Source of the DNA: Micropterus salmoides
Lineage: Eukaryota > Chordata > Actinopteri > Centrarchiformes > Centrarchidae
DNA length: 64,000 nucleotides
NCBI RefSeq assembly: GCF_014851395.1
Contig: NW_024043372.1
Coordinates: 5,407,490 to 5,471,489 of the forward strand
Direction of reading: 5' to 3'
This document shows positions 1 through 11,700 of the stretch, in pieces. A program made the position numbers and the translations under genes. The notes beneath the pieces were generated by a model. It was not told the origin of the DNA. It saw only the letters and a list, made by a program, of their open reading frames with translations, and made no database searches. The stretch's first letter is position 1. Each line of letters begins with the position of its first letter.

Positions 1-650
1 GTTGCTCCTCTGTAAAAAAGGACAAGTTAATTGTATATTGGTATTGTTTTTTGTTTCGGATGGGTAACAACAAATGTTTGAAGAATTATGTTTTTGAGCC
101 ACAATGAGACATTTGTAGTTTTGAGTGAAATATCTCAACTCTTGGATGGATTGCCATGAAGTTTGGTTCAGACATTTACCGTATGTCCCCCTCAAGATGA
201 AATGTAATAACTTTGGTTTTCATCTGGTGTCATCATCAGATCAAATGTTTATTTGTTCAATCCTTTATGATGAAATATCTGCACAACTAATGACCCATGG
301 GCTTAGTATAGTAAAAGGAAAATCATTAATGAAATGAGACGTGTTTTGTGTCATACTGTGTTTCATAAAGTACAAAACAACAGTCATTAAAATGTTGCTG
401 ATTATTTTCCACACCGGTAACAGTCTCTTCAGTTTATCTTTTATACTGAATTAACTGTATATACAGGGTTTGATTTATTTTATTTTAGTGCCATCTGCTG
501 GTGATATCATGACTGACATTGTGGGAGATGACAATGCATGCTGCCACCTTTTCACCAAGACAACCTCTTTCTACAGAAGTACATAAATTGAAAGATGCAA
601 CTATCACATAAAAAAGTACAAATAGTAACTTTGCATGCTGAATATCTAAA
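1..650. repeat. Duplicated 3'-flank segment
   Basis: This stretch matches 49290-49960, the DNA downstream of unit 4, over most of its length, including the part around 380-600 with 'gccatctgctgg' and 'gacaatgcatgctgcca'. The first ~340 bases also resemble an interspersed fish repeat ('tctcaactcttggatggattgcc'), seen again near 22620-22660 and 33720-33750. No gene is visible. Because its partner lies 3' of a receptor gene, it probably marks the end of another receptor unit left of the window. Confidence 0.6.
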
Positions 651-1296
651 TAAGACATAAATAAAAGTAAGAGATTGCAGGTACAAGACCCTAGTGAAGC
701 CTTCCAGGCATGTGCAGCTGGTAGAAAGCCTCGGGGAAGATGCAGGAGTAGGTGGAGAGATTATATATGGAGTTATATAACTAAAGTTCAGGAACAGGAT
801 CATGGCTCTCTCTCACTAATTTGACCACCTGCACCTCATTCAATTCCTCCAATCACACTACCCGTGTTTCACTCATTTCATCCACCTGTGCCTCTCTAAT
901 CCCATCACATGCTCATACGTATATAAATCCTCTCTTCTGTTTCTCAGTTCTCACATTATTCCCCCCCCAAACCCCAGTTATCTCATCTCTGCAGCCTCAC
1001 AGCAAGAAGGTCTTGGCTCAGCCCAGGCCTATCTGTGTGGAGTTTGCTGACGCTCATGTGCCCATTGTAGGCACTTTGACCGGGGAAAGGGGTCAACATG
1101 GGCACCCTGACTGGTCTATGTGTACATAGCCCCATATACCACAGGCTGTGATGCTCTGTGTGTTCTGACACCTTTCTATCAAAGCCAGCATTCACTTTTT
1201 CGTCCGTTGGATTGGACCAGCTTTCGCTCCTCACCTACATCAATGAGCCTTGCCTGCCCATGACCCTCTTACCAGTTCACGTATCATTTATGGCTC

Positions 1297-1530
1297 TACT
1301 GCTAACTTTAACTGCAGTCAGCTAGTTAGCAGCCCTATTAGCTGACTCTAGGTGGACTGGGAGCTCAGAGTACTTGGAGGTGTGTTGTAGTTTGTTAACA
1401 CCTAGCGCAGGAGCTTTGGACCGCTGAAGGAGAGCCGAGTGTGGCAGAGCCCAGTTTGGCAGAGAATACAGTACCGAGGACATTTACGTCTGGACCAGGA
1501 CTCTGACTCCAGGGATGACGAAGATGCTTT
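1297..1530 (+). repeat. Interspersed repeat shared with 15062-15262
   Basis: Closely matches 15062-15262, including 'gcagccctattagctgactc', 'ggagagccgagtgtggcaga' and 'aggactctgactccaggga'. The two copies lie on either side of unit 1. Family unknown. Confidence 0.7.
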
Positions 1531-1597
1531 TTTTTTTTATTTCTTTGTAAATCTTTGTATTGTGACGCTCTGTGGGGTCATGAGTGGGTGTGGCCTG

Positions 1598-1629
1598 TCT
1601 CTCTCTTTCTCTCTCTTTCTCTCTCTCCT
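1598..1629. repeat. (CT)n/(CTTT) microsatellite
   Basis: Pyrimidine tract of CT repeats interrupted by TTT. Confidence 0.9.
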
Positions 1630-2419
1630 CTTGTAGAGGAAGAGCTGATTGCAGTAACTCTGGGCACCTGGGCTAATTGCCCTGTAGAGTATTTGGGACT
1701 ATCTTCCCATTTTGGCAAGGAGGCTGCTGTCGACTCCAGGTCAGACCTTCCTGCGGGCCATGGTTTCCCCTTTAGTTTGGTTTTCTTTGGTTGGACTATT
1801 GCTTTGTAGTATTTATCTTGTTTTCGCATACAACACCACCTACATACATTCATGCAACCATCATCCTGCAGAGACACTACTGAAACCACAGACTACATAC
1901 CTCATACTTTCATTATGTTTGAAATAACTATAACAACTAATTTGGCTTATTTTTGTTAAATAAACATGTTTACCATGGTGTGTATCCCTTTTGTTGTGGC
2001 CTTTTGAGCCAGGTCATAACAGTAATCGTGACAGCATTTTAAAAGATGTTTGGTGGTCATCTTACTGACAGACCAGACAAAGCATGAACATGAAGAAGCA
2101 TTTTGGCATCATTTTAATCCATTTATTCAATTTTACTACAGCAAAATGTCTCTTTTGGGTTCAGACCCATTTATTTGGCGAATGTGAACGAGCCTTGAGA
2201 AGGCTAGTTGGTGCTGCAGGTAGTACTGCCATAACAACAATACAGTGGCAACGATATTAAATGTTCATCCCTCATTCATTCATTCTTGTTAAAGCTACCT
2301 GCGGAACTGTTTCCAAACAAATCAATATTAAGTATAGGGAGACGCAGAGACCCACATAGACGATGACGACAGGACGCAAGTCTGTCATGTAAAGTGGTTT
2401 AGTGCGGTCGTAACATTTT

Positions 2420-2721
2420 GTTCATGAGGACCAGGGCTGCTGATTGACAGGAAGAGAGACCAATCGGTTCACGAACAAGCCTCACTTAAACACTAAGGGG
2501 AAGGCTGTTGATCTGATGGGACTGTTAGGACTAATACTTATGCAGTAATATACAAAACCAAAGTGACAAAGACCGAAAGAAGAAGATAGGAAGTTGGTGG
2601 GTAACACCTCAGGAAATAGGTCTGTGCAGAAACTGTAGATCAACCAACCAATGAAAACAGGAACAGACAAAACCAACTGAAGGTAAAGAGTTTGAGGATT
2701 TTAACATCCAAGATCAATAAA
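2420..2721 (+). promoter_or_regulatory. Conserved upstream/leader region of unit 1
   Basis: This block recurs before every receptor unit: 'accagggctgct', 'gttatat/taatata' followed by 'caaaact', a purine stretch with an AGGAAGT core (here 2588-2594), then 'gcagatcaaccaaccaatga', 'gacaaaaccaactg' and 'atcaa' up to the ATG. Such conservation in non-coding DNA suggests core promoter plus 5' UTR. The AGGAAGT core suits Ets/PU.1-type factors (inference). The transcription start was not determined. Confidence 0.6.
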
Positions 2722-5700
2722 ATGAGCTTTCTTCTCCTTCTCCTCTTCTCACTGATGACAGGTAAAAAGATGCCTGATTCTTGATTTTAGAGATTTAATA
2801 GAAAACTGTTGAACTGAAGAAATAAACCGGTTTTAATACATCCTGTGTGTGAATTCACGTAAAGTTTTGTACTTGTTTACTTTATCACAGGTCACTGTAG
2901 TCATTCTGGTTCACAAAGTAAAATTAAAAGGGTCACATAACTGTCTGCTACATTTAATACTCTTTTAAATATATTTTCTGCTTCTCACTTGGTAATTCAT
3001 CCGACACAACAGTGATCAAACCTACAGTCTGTTGCTAAAATATCACACAGAAACACAGGAAGTAATGCTTTTTTGAATTTATTCATGCGGAATTGTTTTT
3101 GACAACTCAACATAATTTCTTGGCAACATAGTTTGTTGATGTTGAAGAAGGATAAAACAAAGATTGTGACTCATGTGTTGTGAGAACCAAACTCATTATT
3201 CAAAATTTCTAGCTGCAATATGCAGCAATATTCAGAACTGGACAGGACATTTACTGATATTTATATAAATATTATTGCAGAATTATAAGTGACAATACAA
3301 TTAATTGGAGCTGCAAAGACTCTATGATTAAATTGGCTGAACTAAAAAACCTTTGATAAATTACCAATTGGTTGGAGTTTTTTTTTAAAAGTCAAAATTC
3401 TCTCATTCCAGCTTCTTAGAAATTGAATATCTTCTGGTGTCTTTCATCCTTTAGGACAGTAAACTGAATATCTTTGGGTTATTGACAAGACATTTGAGGA
3501 AGTCATCATAGGTCATTTAATTTTTTAGTTAATACATTAATGTTGAAAATAATGTGTTTGGTGTGCACCACCACCTTATAATTATGACACATTTACAGAT
3601 GTCATGGATTACACATACACTGAAAGGTTCGCAGCTTAAAACTGCTGCCTTGCTAGTGAATGAGGTAGCTAAACAGTATTTACATTTGGATAGGTTCCAG
3701 TTTAATGTAGTATGTTTTGGCCTTTAAACAATGCAGCACCAATTTATCATCTGAATTAACACTTGGAAACAATACTTTTGTGATCTACTGATGCAGAAAG
3801 AGTTCATTCAGACTCCTGCAGTAGCTCTGGGATTATTTCAGGGTCTGACATGATATGAATGTCTTTGTCTGATCTACAGGTTGTGAGGCCTCGTCTGAAG
3901 AGTCTAAAGTGAAGGGATGCACAGACGGATGGGTTGAATTCACCTGCGAATGTCCAAAACCAAATGAACATGTTAATTTAGTTATTCACAAAAAAACAAC
4001 CATACAAAGCACTAAAAAGGATGTTTGGGAAAACAAAGGCAGAGTTTCACTGTACCATGATACAAAAAAAAAAAATCTCAGGATGGCCATTAAACAACTT
4101 GAAAAGAAGGACATTGGGACGTACACGTGTAAATTTAAAAATAATGAAATCAAAAAACTGGAATTGGATGTTGGTAAGAGACACTCACTTTTATTATGTT
4201 TTTAATATAAGTTTGTAATGCACTGTAATTCCTTACCAAGCTTAAACAATTAATTTTCCTTTTAGTCATTTTTTCTTCAGCTGACAAATTTCAAGACAAG
4301 CAGAATTATTACACTAATCCATCCATAGCACAATATTGATCTATTTTGATCAGCTAAGTCACAGTCACATACTTTTAAAGCTCCACTTTTATCAAACGTC
4401 CTTTCCACAACCTTTTTATATAGTTATCCTATAATGGTTTTGTGTTGTTCTTTTCATATTTTGTTATTTGTTTAAGTAAGCATGGACAGAAAGACGTTCA
4501 ATTTTTGTTCCAAACGCAAATGGGAAGTTATGGACAATCAGATTATTTTGTCACCATATGCATGCCACACACTTCTGTGAAGCTAGGAGGCTCAGCTAGC
4601 ATCTCATACCAACCATTTTTATCCACATTAAACACCAAGCATCTAAATAAACTTATATCACAACTGTAATCACTATACAGGTAGTTCTAAGAACAGGTAG
4701 AACACACATCACGCTACACGTGACAATGACCAGACACAGACTGAGGAAACAAGCCAGTATATTTACATACACACACATGGGTTAACGAGCTGGGAGGGGG
4801 ATCCACAGGTGAAAGACATGAGGGACTAATCAAGCACACAGACAGGTATAGTGACAGCAGTGGAAAACAGACAGAACACATGTTACAAAATAGCAGACAA
4901 GAATCTAACCGCAGACAATTACAGAATAAGACAGGAACTAAGGCAAGCACAAATCAAAACCAAAAGACAGGAAACAGTAAATAAACCAACGCTGGGCAGA
5001 CTGAACACAAAAACACAACAGACCTCATCAAAATAAGATTTAACAGATCAGAATAACAACCTAATTCAGACACAATCAGACCGATCACAAATAAACTGGG
5101 AAAACAGACTGAAGCTAGGATTAAACATAAAGACATTAACTAAGTCACAGAACAGGTAACTAAGATAAGAGACAAAACAGATACTAAGTAAACTACACCA
5201 TGAATAAAATAACAAGGCTAAACAACTCACAAAACTAAAGAAATCAGCCGACTAATAACAAGAAACGCAGCAATATACATTCTCAGTTGCAACCGCTGCC
5301 TTACTTTTGTTGTTTTCGCTGTATCCAAAAACACTGTTTATCTGTGTAAACGAACAGCGTCATTGTCGCGTTTCTGTGCTCATATTGAGGGAGAGAAGAA
5401 GAGTTTGTTTTGGGGGAGGTTTTGATGGTTTATTGCATAAGATATATAGCTTTTTTACCAGGTGAAGATGAAAATATCATTTTCCTTTATTGCATCTTCA
5501 TTTACACTTTAATAGAAAAATAATGATAATAAATTTAACGTTGATCCATATTCCTTACGTTTAACTTACCAAAGACCAGAATTATGCATATAGGCCTAAT
5601 GGTTGAGGAGTTATTACTGAATTATGGTGGGTATGTTATTTTAGGCGTTTTTCCTGAAAATAGGTGGCAAGGTCTGTGCACCTTTGAAGAACATTGTAAT

Positions 5701-8700
5701 TCTGGTTTATAAAATGGGCTGGAAATAAAGTATACTTTTTTTCACATTTCACCCTCTTTAAATTTACAGACAAAGACTGCCAGAAACAATTTATTCAAAC
5801 TGCGTACAGAACAGCTAAAACCACCATCACATGTGATCACACAGGAAACGAATACAAGTTCTTCTGCAAAGAGAAAGGTTCAATCTGTGAGGATATTTTA
5901 TCAACAAAATCCTCTCTGAAGTCAAAGGGGACATTCACTCTCACAGAAACCAACAGTAGCTTCAGCGTGTCCATCAGTAAGGTGTCCTCACGTGATGCTG
6001 GTGTCTACTGGTGTGGAGTGGAAACACATGAAGGAAGTTACAGAGCTGCTCTCAGAAAGATACAGCTGGAGGTTGAAGGTGAGCAGCAAACATCTGACAC
6101 TTTGAGCTTTGATTTTCTCACACAGATGACTAAGGTGTCTCTGAAAATTGCTGTTAAATACAGTCACTGAAGTGCTGCTTGTCTGTCTCTCTACAGCTAC
6201 TATTACCAGATTCACAAAGTCTCCAACTGTTGGACAGAATCTGACATACTGGTGTGAATATCCAAATGGTGCTCTGATAAACAAATTCATCTGTAAGGGA
6301 GAAGATCCATCTATATGTCAACCTCTAGTAAGCACCGCACAGCACAACAACAACACTGGGAGGTTTTCCATGAAGGAGGACAAAGACAAGAGAAATATCA
6401 CCATAACAGTGAGAAACGTAACAACAGACGACACTGGGACATACTGGTGTGGAGCAAAAAGCACTGACAAAACACGCAGCAACCCATTCTTCCACAAACT
6501 GGTGATGACTGTAGGTGAGTGAATTTGTTTTTCTGTATGAATAACTGGTATCATCAAAAGGTGTTTGAATAACATGCCGATTTCTTAAGTCATTTGGCAT
6601 GGTGTTCCAATGCAATTTTTTTGTATCTCGTGCGTCATTTCCCTTTATTTACGTTACGTTACGTAAGTTAGCATTCTACATCGTTGGCTACATAGCGTCA
6701 GCTACGTAGCCGGTCAACATTCATAAAGTCACTGATTTAGGTTTAGGTACTAACATTTCTGATGGTTGTGGTAAGGGTACGGGCTTCGGGGGACTGTCAA
6801 CAAGTTATTTTGCTAACTGGGGGTGGCGATGTATGTTAGTCCCCAAGTGCATGCATGGTGAATAAATAAACCCTTCTTCAATGGATCTCCACCAGAACAA
6901 TGATTCACCATGGGTAAAGCAAAAGAAGCAGTAGAAGAATCAGGGTTGGTTTTCCATGTGGTGAAGTGCAAAACGTACTTGGCAGCAATAGACGTTTTTG
7001 TTAAAGAAGACACTATTATATCACAGAAGGAGAAACACAGGTGTAAATAATAAAATTCATGAAGACTAAATTCCATTTAGCTGCTTCAGTTTCAGGGTTC
7101 TGATATTGTTCATGCTGACTCACTGTCACAACTTACTGGGACACTTACAGAGAACGGAGCCGTCGTTAATGTAACATCTGTGTTTTTCCTGCAATCAGAC
7201 ATATTTCACTCACAGCTGAAACAAAAATGTCTTCATTGTTCAAAAGACACAACTGAGCAGAGGTGGAAATAAATGAGTTACAATTAATCAGTTAGTTTTT
7301 TGTGTACTTTTTAAAGTAGTTTTTATATTCTGTAGTTTTACTTTTACTTAAGTATGTTTTGATTGTACTCTATTTTGCTACATTTTAAATCACGTCCGTC
7401 TGATTATGACTCTTGCTGCAAGCATGTAGGTCTTGTGCTGAATGTGACAATATCAGGCTTTGTTTATTCTTATTAATATAAAAGCCATTTTGCTACAATT
7501 AGGCTTCACACAAAGGCTGCGGCAACCTCTGTACACTGGCAAACTGACCTTTCTCTTCTCTGGAGATATAACGCCTGGTATAGAGGTTAAGGAGCTGGAT
7601 ACTATGTTGTGCCAGACATATTCTACTTTAACAAGAGAGTTTTGATATACTCCTTTGTCAATTTTATTATTTATTTAATTATATATTAATTTGTTACTGG
7701 GACAGACTGAGGGGCAGAAATGGGGATGGGGGACACAAACATCACACAACAGACACCACAGAGAAAGGACAACACCTGCAAGAGAACAGGAGACAAACAG
7801 ACGAACAGCAGCAATAAACAGCTGACATAAGAAAACAACTGCAACGAAACAGTCAAGCAAAATAAATAAGCAACACAGCACAGCCACGAGAGCTGGAATA
7901 ATAGCAATTCATTTAAATAAATAACTGCCACGGGATATAGTTGTTATTGCGAGTGGAACGCCACAACAGCGCCACACTGACCCCTGCGGCAGGCAGGAAG
8001 AGAGCTCGAACTATCCGAGACCACATGCCCTGAGGACAACCATGCCCTGTCCCGAGGGAGAACAGCAGAGAACAATGCTGAGGAGCACCCAGCCCAGCCA
8101 GAGGCAACCCGACCCCAAGTGCAGGAACCACCTGACCGAGCAGACCGTTCTCATCTCAGGGCGTCCAATACCTACGCTTTCATAAAAAGTGACAAAGCAT
8201 AGTCATTTGTAGTGACAAAGTAGTAGTTGAAGACGCTCTGGGTGCGAAGTCTTAAAGGTGTTCAAAGCCCCCCAAAGCCCCCTACCCTTACCATAACCAT
8301 CAGAAATGTTAATGCTATAAGTCAATGACTTTATGCATGTTGACCGGTTAACCCTGCAGCTCACGGCCGATGTGCTAGCAGGTAACAAGTAGCAGGTAGG
8401 TAATGATGCACTGAGATGAGAACGCATTGGACCCAGACATAAGCAAAAGCTCAAAGAGTGTTCTCCTAGAGCAGAAGCCAAAGACCTGAACCGCAAGCTC
8501 CCACAGATCCCAAATGAAGCTCAGCACAGCCTGAACCAAAACCCACCAACCTCCTCCCCTAGCCAGGACCCCCCCGGCAGTCAGGTTTTATAGCTGATCC
8601 ATGATGATCGTGGAATGAAATGAATGGCAAATTAGCCAAAAAGACATAGGTGCATGATGGTTGGCACTAGCAGCCTGCTGGTAACAAGTTATTTATTATA

Positions 8701-11700
8701 ACACTTATAATTATAATAATATTACCATCAGTTTGAATGTAAATAGGGATATGACTTAATATATGGTCCTGTGTTTCCCATTTTCCCAGTCCAATGCCGC
8801 CCGCCATAGCCTAATCTGTTGCGCCACAATTTCATAATAAAGAGAAGACATTCTTAAAACTTCTCATAAAAACGTAATAATGTTGTTTTTCGCCAATGCT
8901 TTGGCAAAGTATCTGTCCAACCGAATTAAAATCAAAAGCGTGACATGGCTTTGTGCACTTTTCAAAAGAAAAGTATAAATAAGATATTAAATTAGTATAA
9001 ATAAGTTATTTCAGTCCTGGCAAGAGCATCCTATTGGACCTGCTTAATTATTTGCAAAAATCACCATCAAAATTATTTTGATCAATTATGAGATCACAAT
9101 TAAATGATATGATATACTTTGGAAATATTGACCTTTAAAAATAAATTGAACAGTGGATTTCCTAGAAGTAGAGTACAATTCAATTGAAAAAGCATACAAA
9201 CAGGAAATGTAGTAATGTGTTCAGCAGCATCATATCCTTTTATTCCATTTTCTCTCCATGATACATCAGACTTTTCTCAGTATTGAACGTACTTAGTGTC
9301 ATCACTGTAGAGATCTGATACATGTGTGAATGCTTCCATATCCTTATGACTCTATTTGCATGAGTTTTGGGACTGCTACAGTGTGTAACGACAGTCTAAC
9401 ACTAACAGCTGAATTGGTTTTACCTTTCTTGTTGACCAAAAGCTCTCTGCCCATCCTCTTGGCTCCATCTTAACAAATATGCCACATAAAACACCAGATT
9501 ATTAACCAGTCAAAACAAGAGCGTCATTGCAAATTAGAATGCAGCACAAAAAATCATAATTATTGAAAGCCAAACTCATAATTGAAAGTAGCAGAAGAAA
9601 TGAACCCTTTCACTGTATGTGATGAAACAAACTGTTCTTTATTATTTATTAAGCTCTGTAACTTGCTTTGTAAAGAAGCCACTTTGAGAAAGCATTTGAC
9701 TTTTTTTTCAAATGGCAGCCAGCAGTGATATCCTGTGACTGACTGGCTCAATATGCAGTAAGATCGCTTGTTGCTATTTTAGCTCTTGTTTTCATTTCCT
9801 GCACTTCCATGTTCAGAGCAGCTGCAGTGATGTGACAGAATTGTGTTAGGTGTTAATAACCGTAATGATGACAAGTGTCCCAGAAGCAGCAGAATGGATT
9901 TAGTCTCATTCATTATACTTTATTTTTTTTAATTATTATTTAGTTTCCTATTTTCATTGTGTTTCAGAACCAGTAGAGTGCAATTTTAAAAATGTTAATA
10001 TTTGTGCTTGAGGAGAATCTATTAACAAACCCATACTTCACAAGAAAAATGATAAAATAAGATTGTTGAAAGAAATCTGAGGTGTAAGTTTGTTTTTTTT
10101 TCAGTATCACCAGCCGTATCATCTACATCATCGACATTTCTGGTTTCTTCAACCCAGTCAAATACTGCGTCTGCTGAGAGCCGTGGTAAGAGAGCACGTT
10201 CGATATCTTAAACCTTAATAGAACAAGAGGAGGGGGAGGAGGAATGTTTAAAAGCTGTATTACAACATGTTGTGTTTTAAAGTCTGTAAAAGATTTTAAC
10301 ACAAAAGATTATTCATAGAAGATGTTTCGACTTGACACAGCAGGAAAAGCACAGGTGTTAATAAAATCATTAACGACTACTCTGTTGTTTTTAAGTATTC
10401 AGTAAGTCATGACTGTGAGTCAGCATGAACAATATCAGGACCCTTAAACTGAATTTCAGTCTCATTCATTCAATTATTTTCACCCGTACTTTTTCTACTT
10501 TGACATGATCAAATGTTCATTTTCATCAAAGTGGTATTGCCACACATTCACTCAACTAATTTGGTTTCCTATTTTCATTGTTTTTCAGAACCAGAGTCAG
10601 AAATTGAAACTAGAGTCTAATTCTTGCCAATTTTAATTTATTTTTTTTTCAGTATCACCAATAGTATCACCAACATCATCCACAGCTCCTCTTTCTTTAA
10701 CCCAGTCAACTACTGTGTCTACTGAGAGTCATTGTAAACAGCATGTTTGATATCTTTAACCTTCTGCTAGAGGAGAGCAAGAGGAGGAATATTTTAAAAA
10801 CGTTAAAGTTTCTGTAAATAACCCTTTTAATTACTCAATACAGACAGATCTGGATGATGGTGACTCATACTGACTGTGTTTTGAGCAAGTCTGGATTTTT
10901 ATTTTGTTATCTGGTTTATCTTGCAGGTGGCTCTCAGGTCGTCATTACTGTGATCGTCTGCGTAGTTGTGCTGCTGCTGCTGCTGCTGTTTGTGCTAATT
11001 GTGATCCTTTTCTACAGACGTAAGAGTTATTACCAGTTTGCAGAAGAAACACGCACATTTTGTACACAGAAAACCACATTCACAACAGCTCCATCCTGTG
11101 TGGGGGTGAAGTCTAAAAAGTCTTTTCCTCCTGGAGGAAATGGTTTATGTTTTTTCTAGCTTCCATCTTTGCTCATTTCTGATTATAAAAAGTAGTAGTT
11201 AAGTCCTGTTACATGAATCCACACAGAAAAATACAAAGTCCAGAGTATAACTTTGCTGGACAGTACAGGGAGACTATGTAGATAGAGAGACTGTGTGTCG
11301 ATTTGATAAAAAAAAGGGTGAATTAATCCACTTTGTGTCCTTTTGTTTGTTTATTTTTTTGTTGTTCTCTTTTTATTTCTGCCAGGACGTTCACATTCAA
11401 AGACCACAGGAAAAGAAGCAGCATCACAGAACATCAAACAGGTCAGTGTCTTGTCGTGCATGCACGTAACCCTGTGTAATCTGACCAGCAGCTAAACACC
11501 TTCCCTAATCAAGCACTGAAGACTGGGATCGTCGTAAATCAGCTTATTAACAGAGAAAGGGTGAAACTGAGAAATGAAAAAACAATTACTAAAGTTACCA
11601 AAATATAAATGAGTCTCAAGCACCATACAATGATAATTGTCTATAGACGTAACAGACAGAAAATATAACTTCACTATATAACCACATAGCTACAATGCTG

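Larger units (their letters stand above)
770..2030 (+). repeat. Possible LTR-type repeat sequence, no gene
   Basis: Non-coding DNA with retroelement-like features: a TATA-like 'gtatataaatcc' near 918, an AATAAA at about 1958-1963, and an end reading 'ggtcataaca' near 2020-2027. A clear left boundary and target-site duplication were not found, so the LTR reading is tentative. Short open frames inside look random. Confidence 0.3.

Noticed and set aside
552..803. Minus-strand frame of 83 codons near the left edge
   Set aside because: Composition-driven; part of it lies in the duplicated 3' flank.
7675..7931. Hydrophobic minus-strand frames resembling membrane proteins
   Set aside because: They come from A- and C-rich DNA whose complement gives Leu, Val and Cys codons; no start or splice support, inside an intron.
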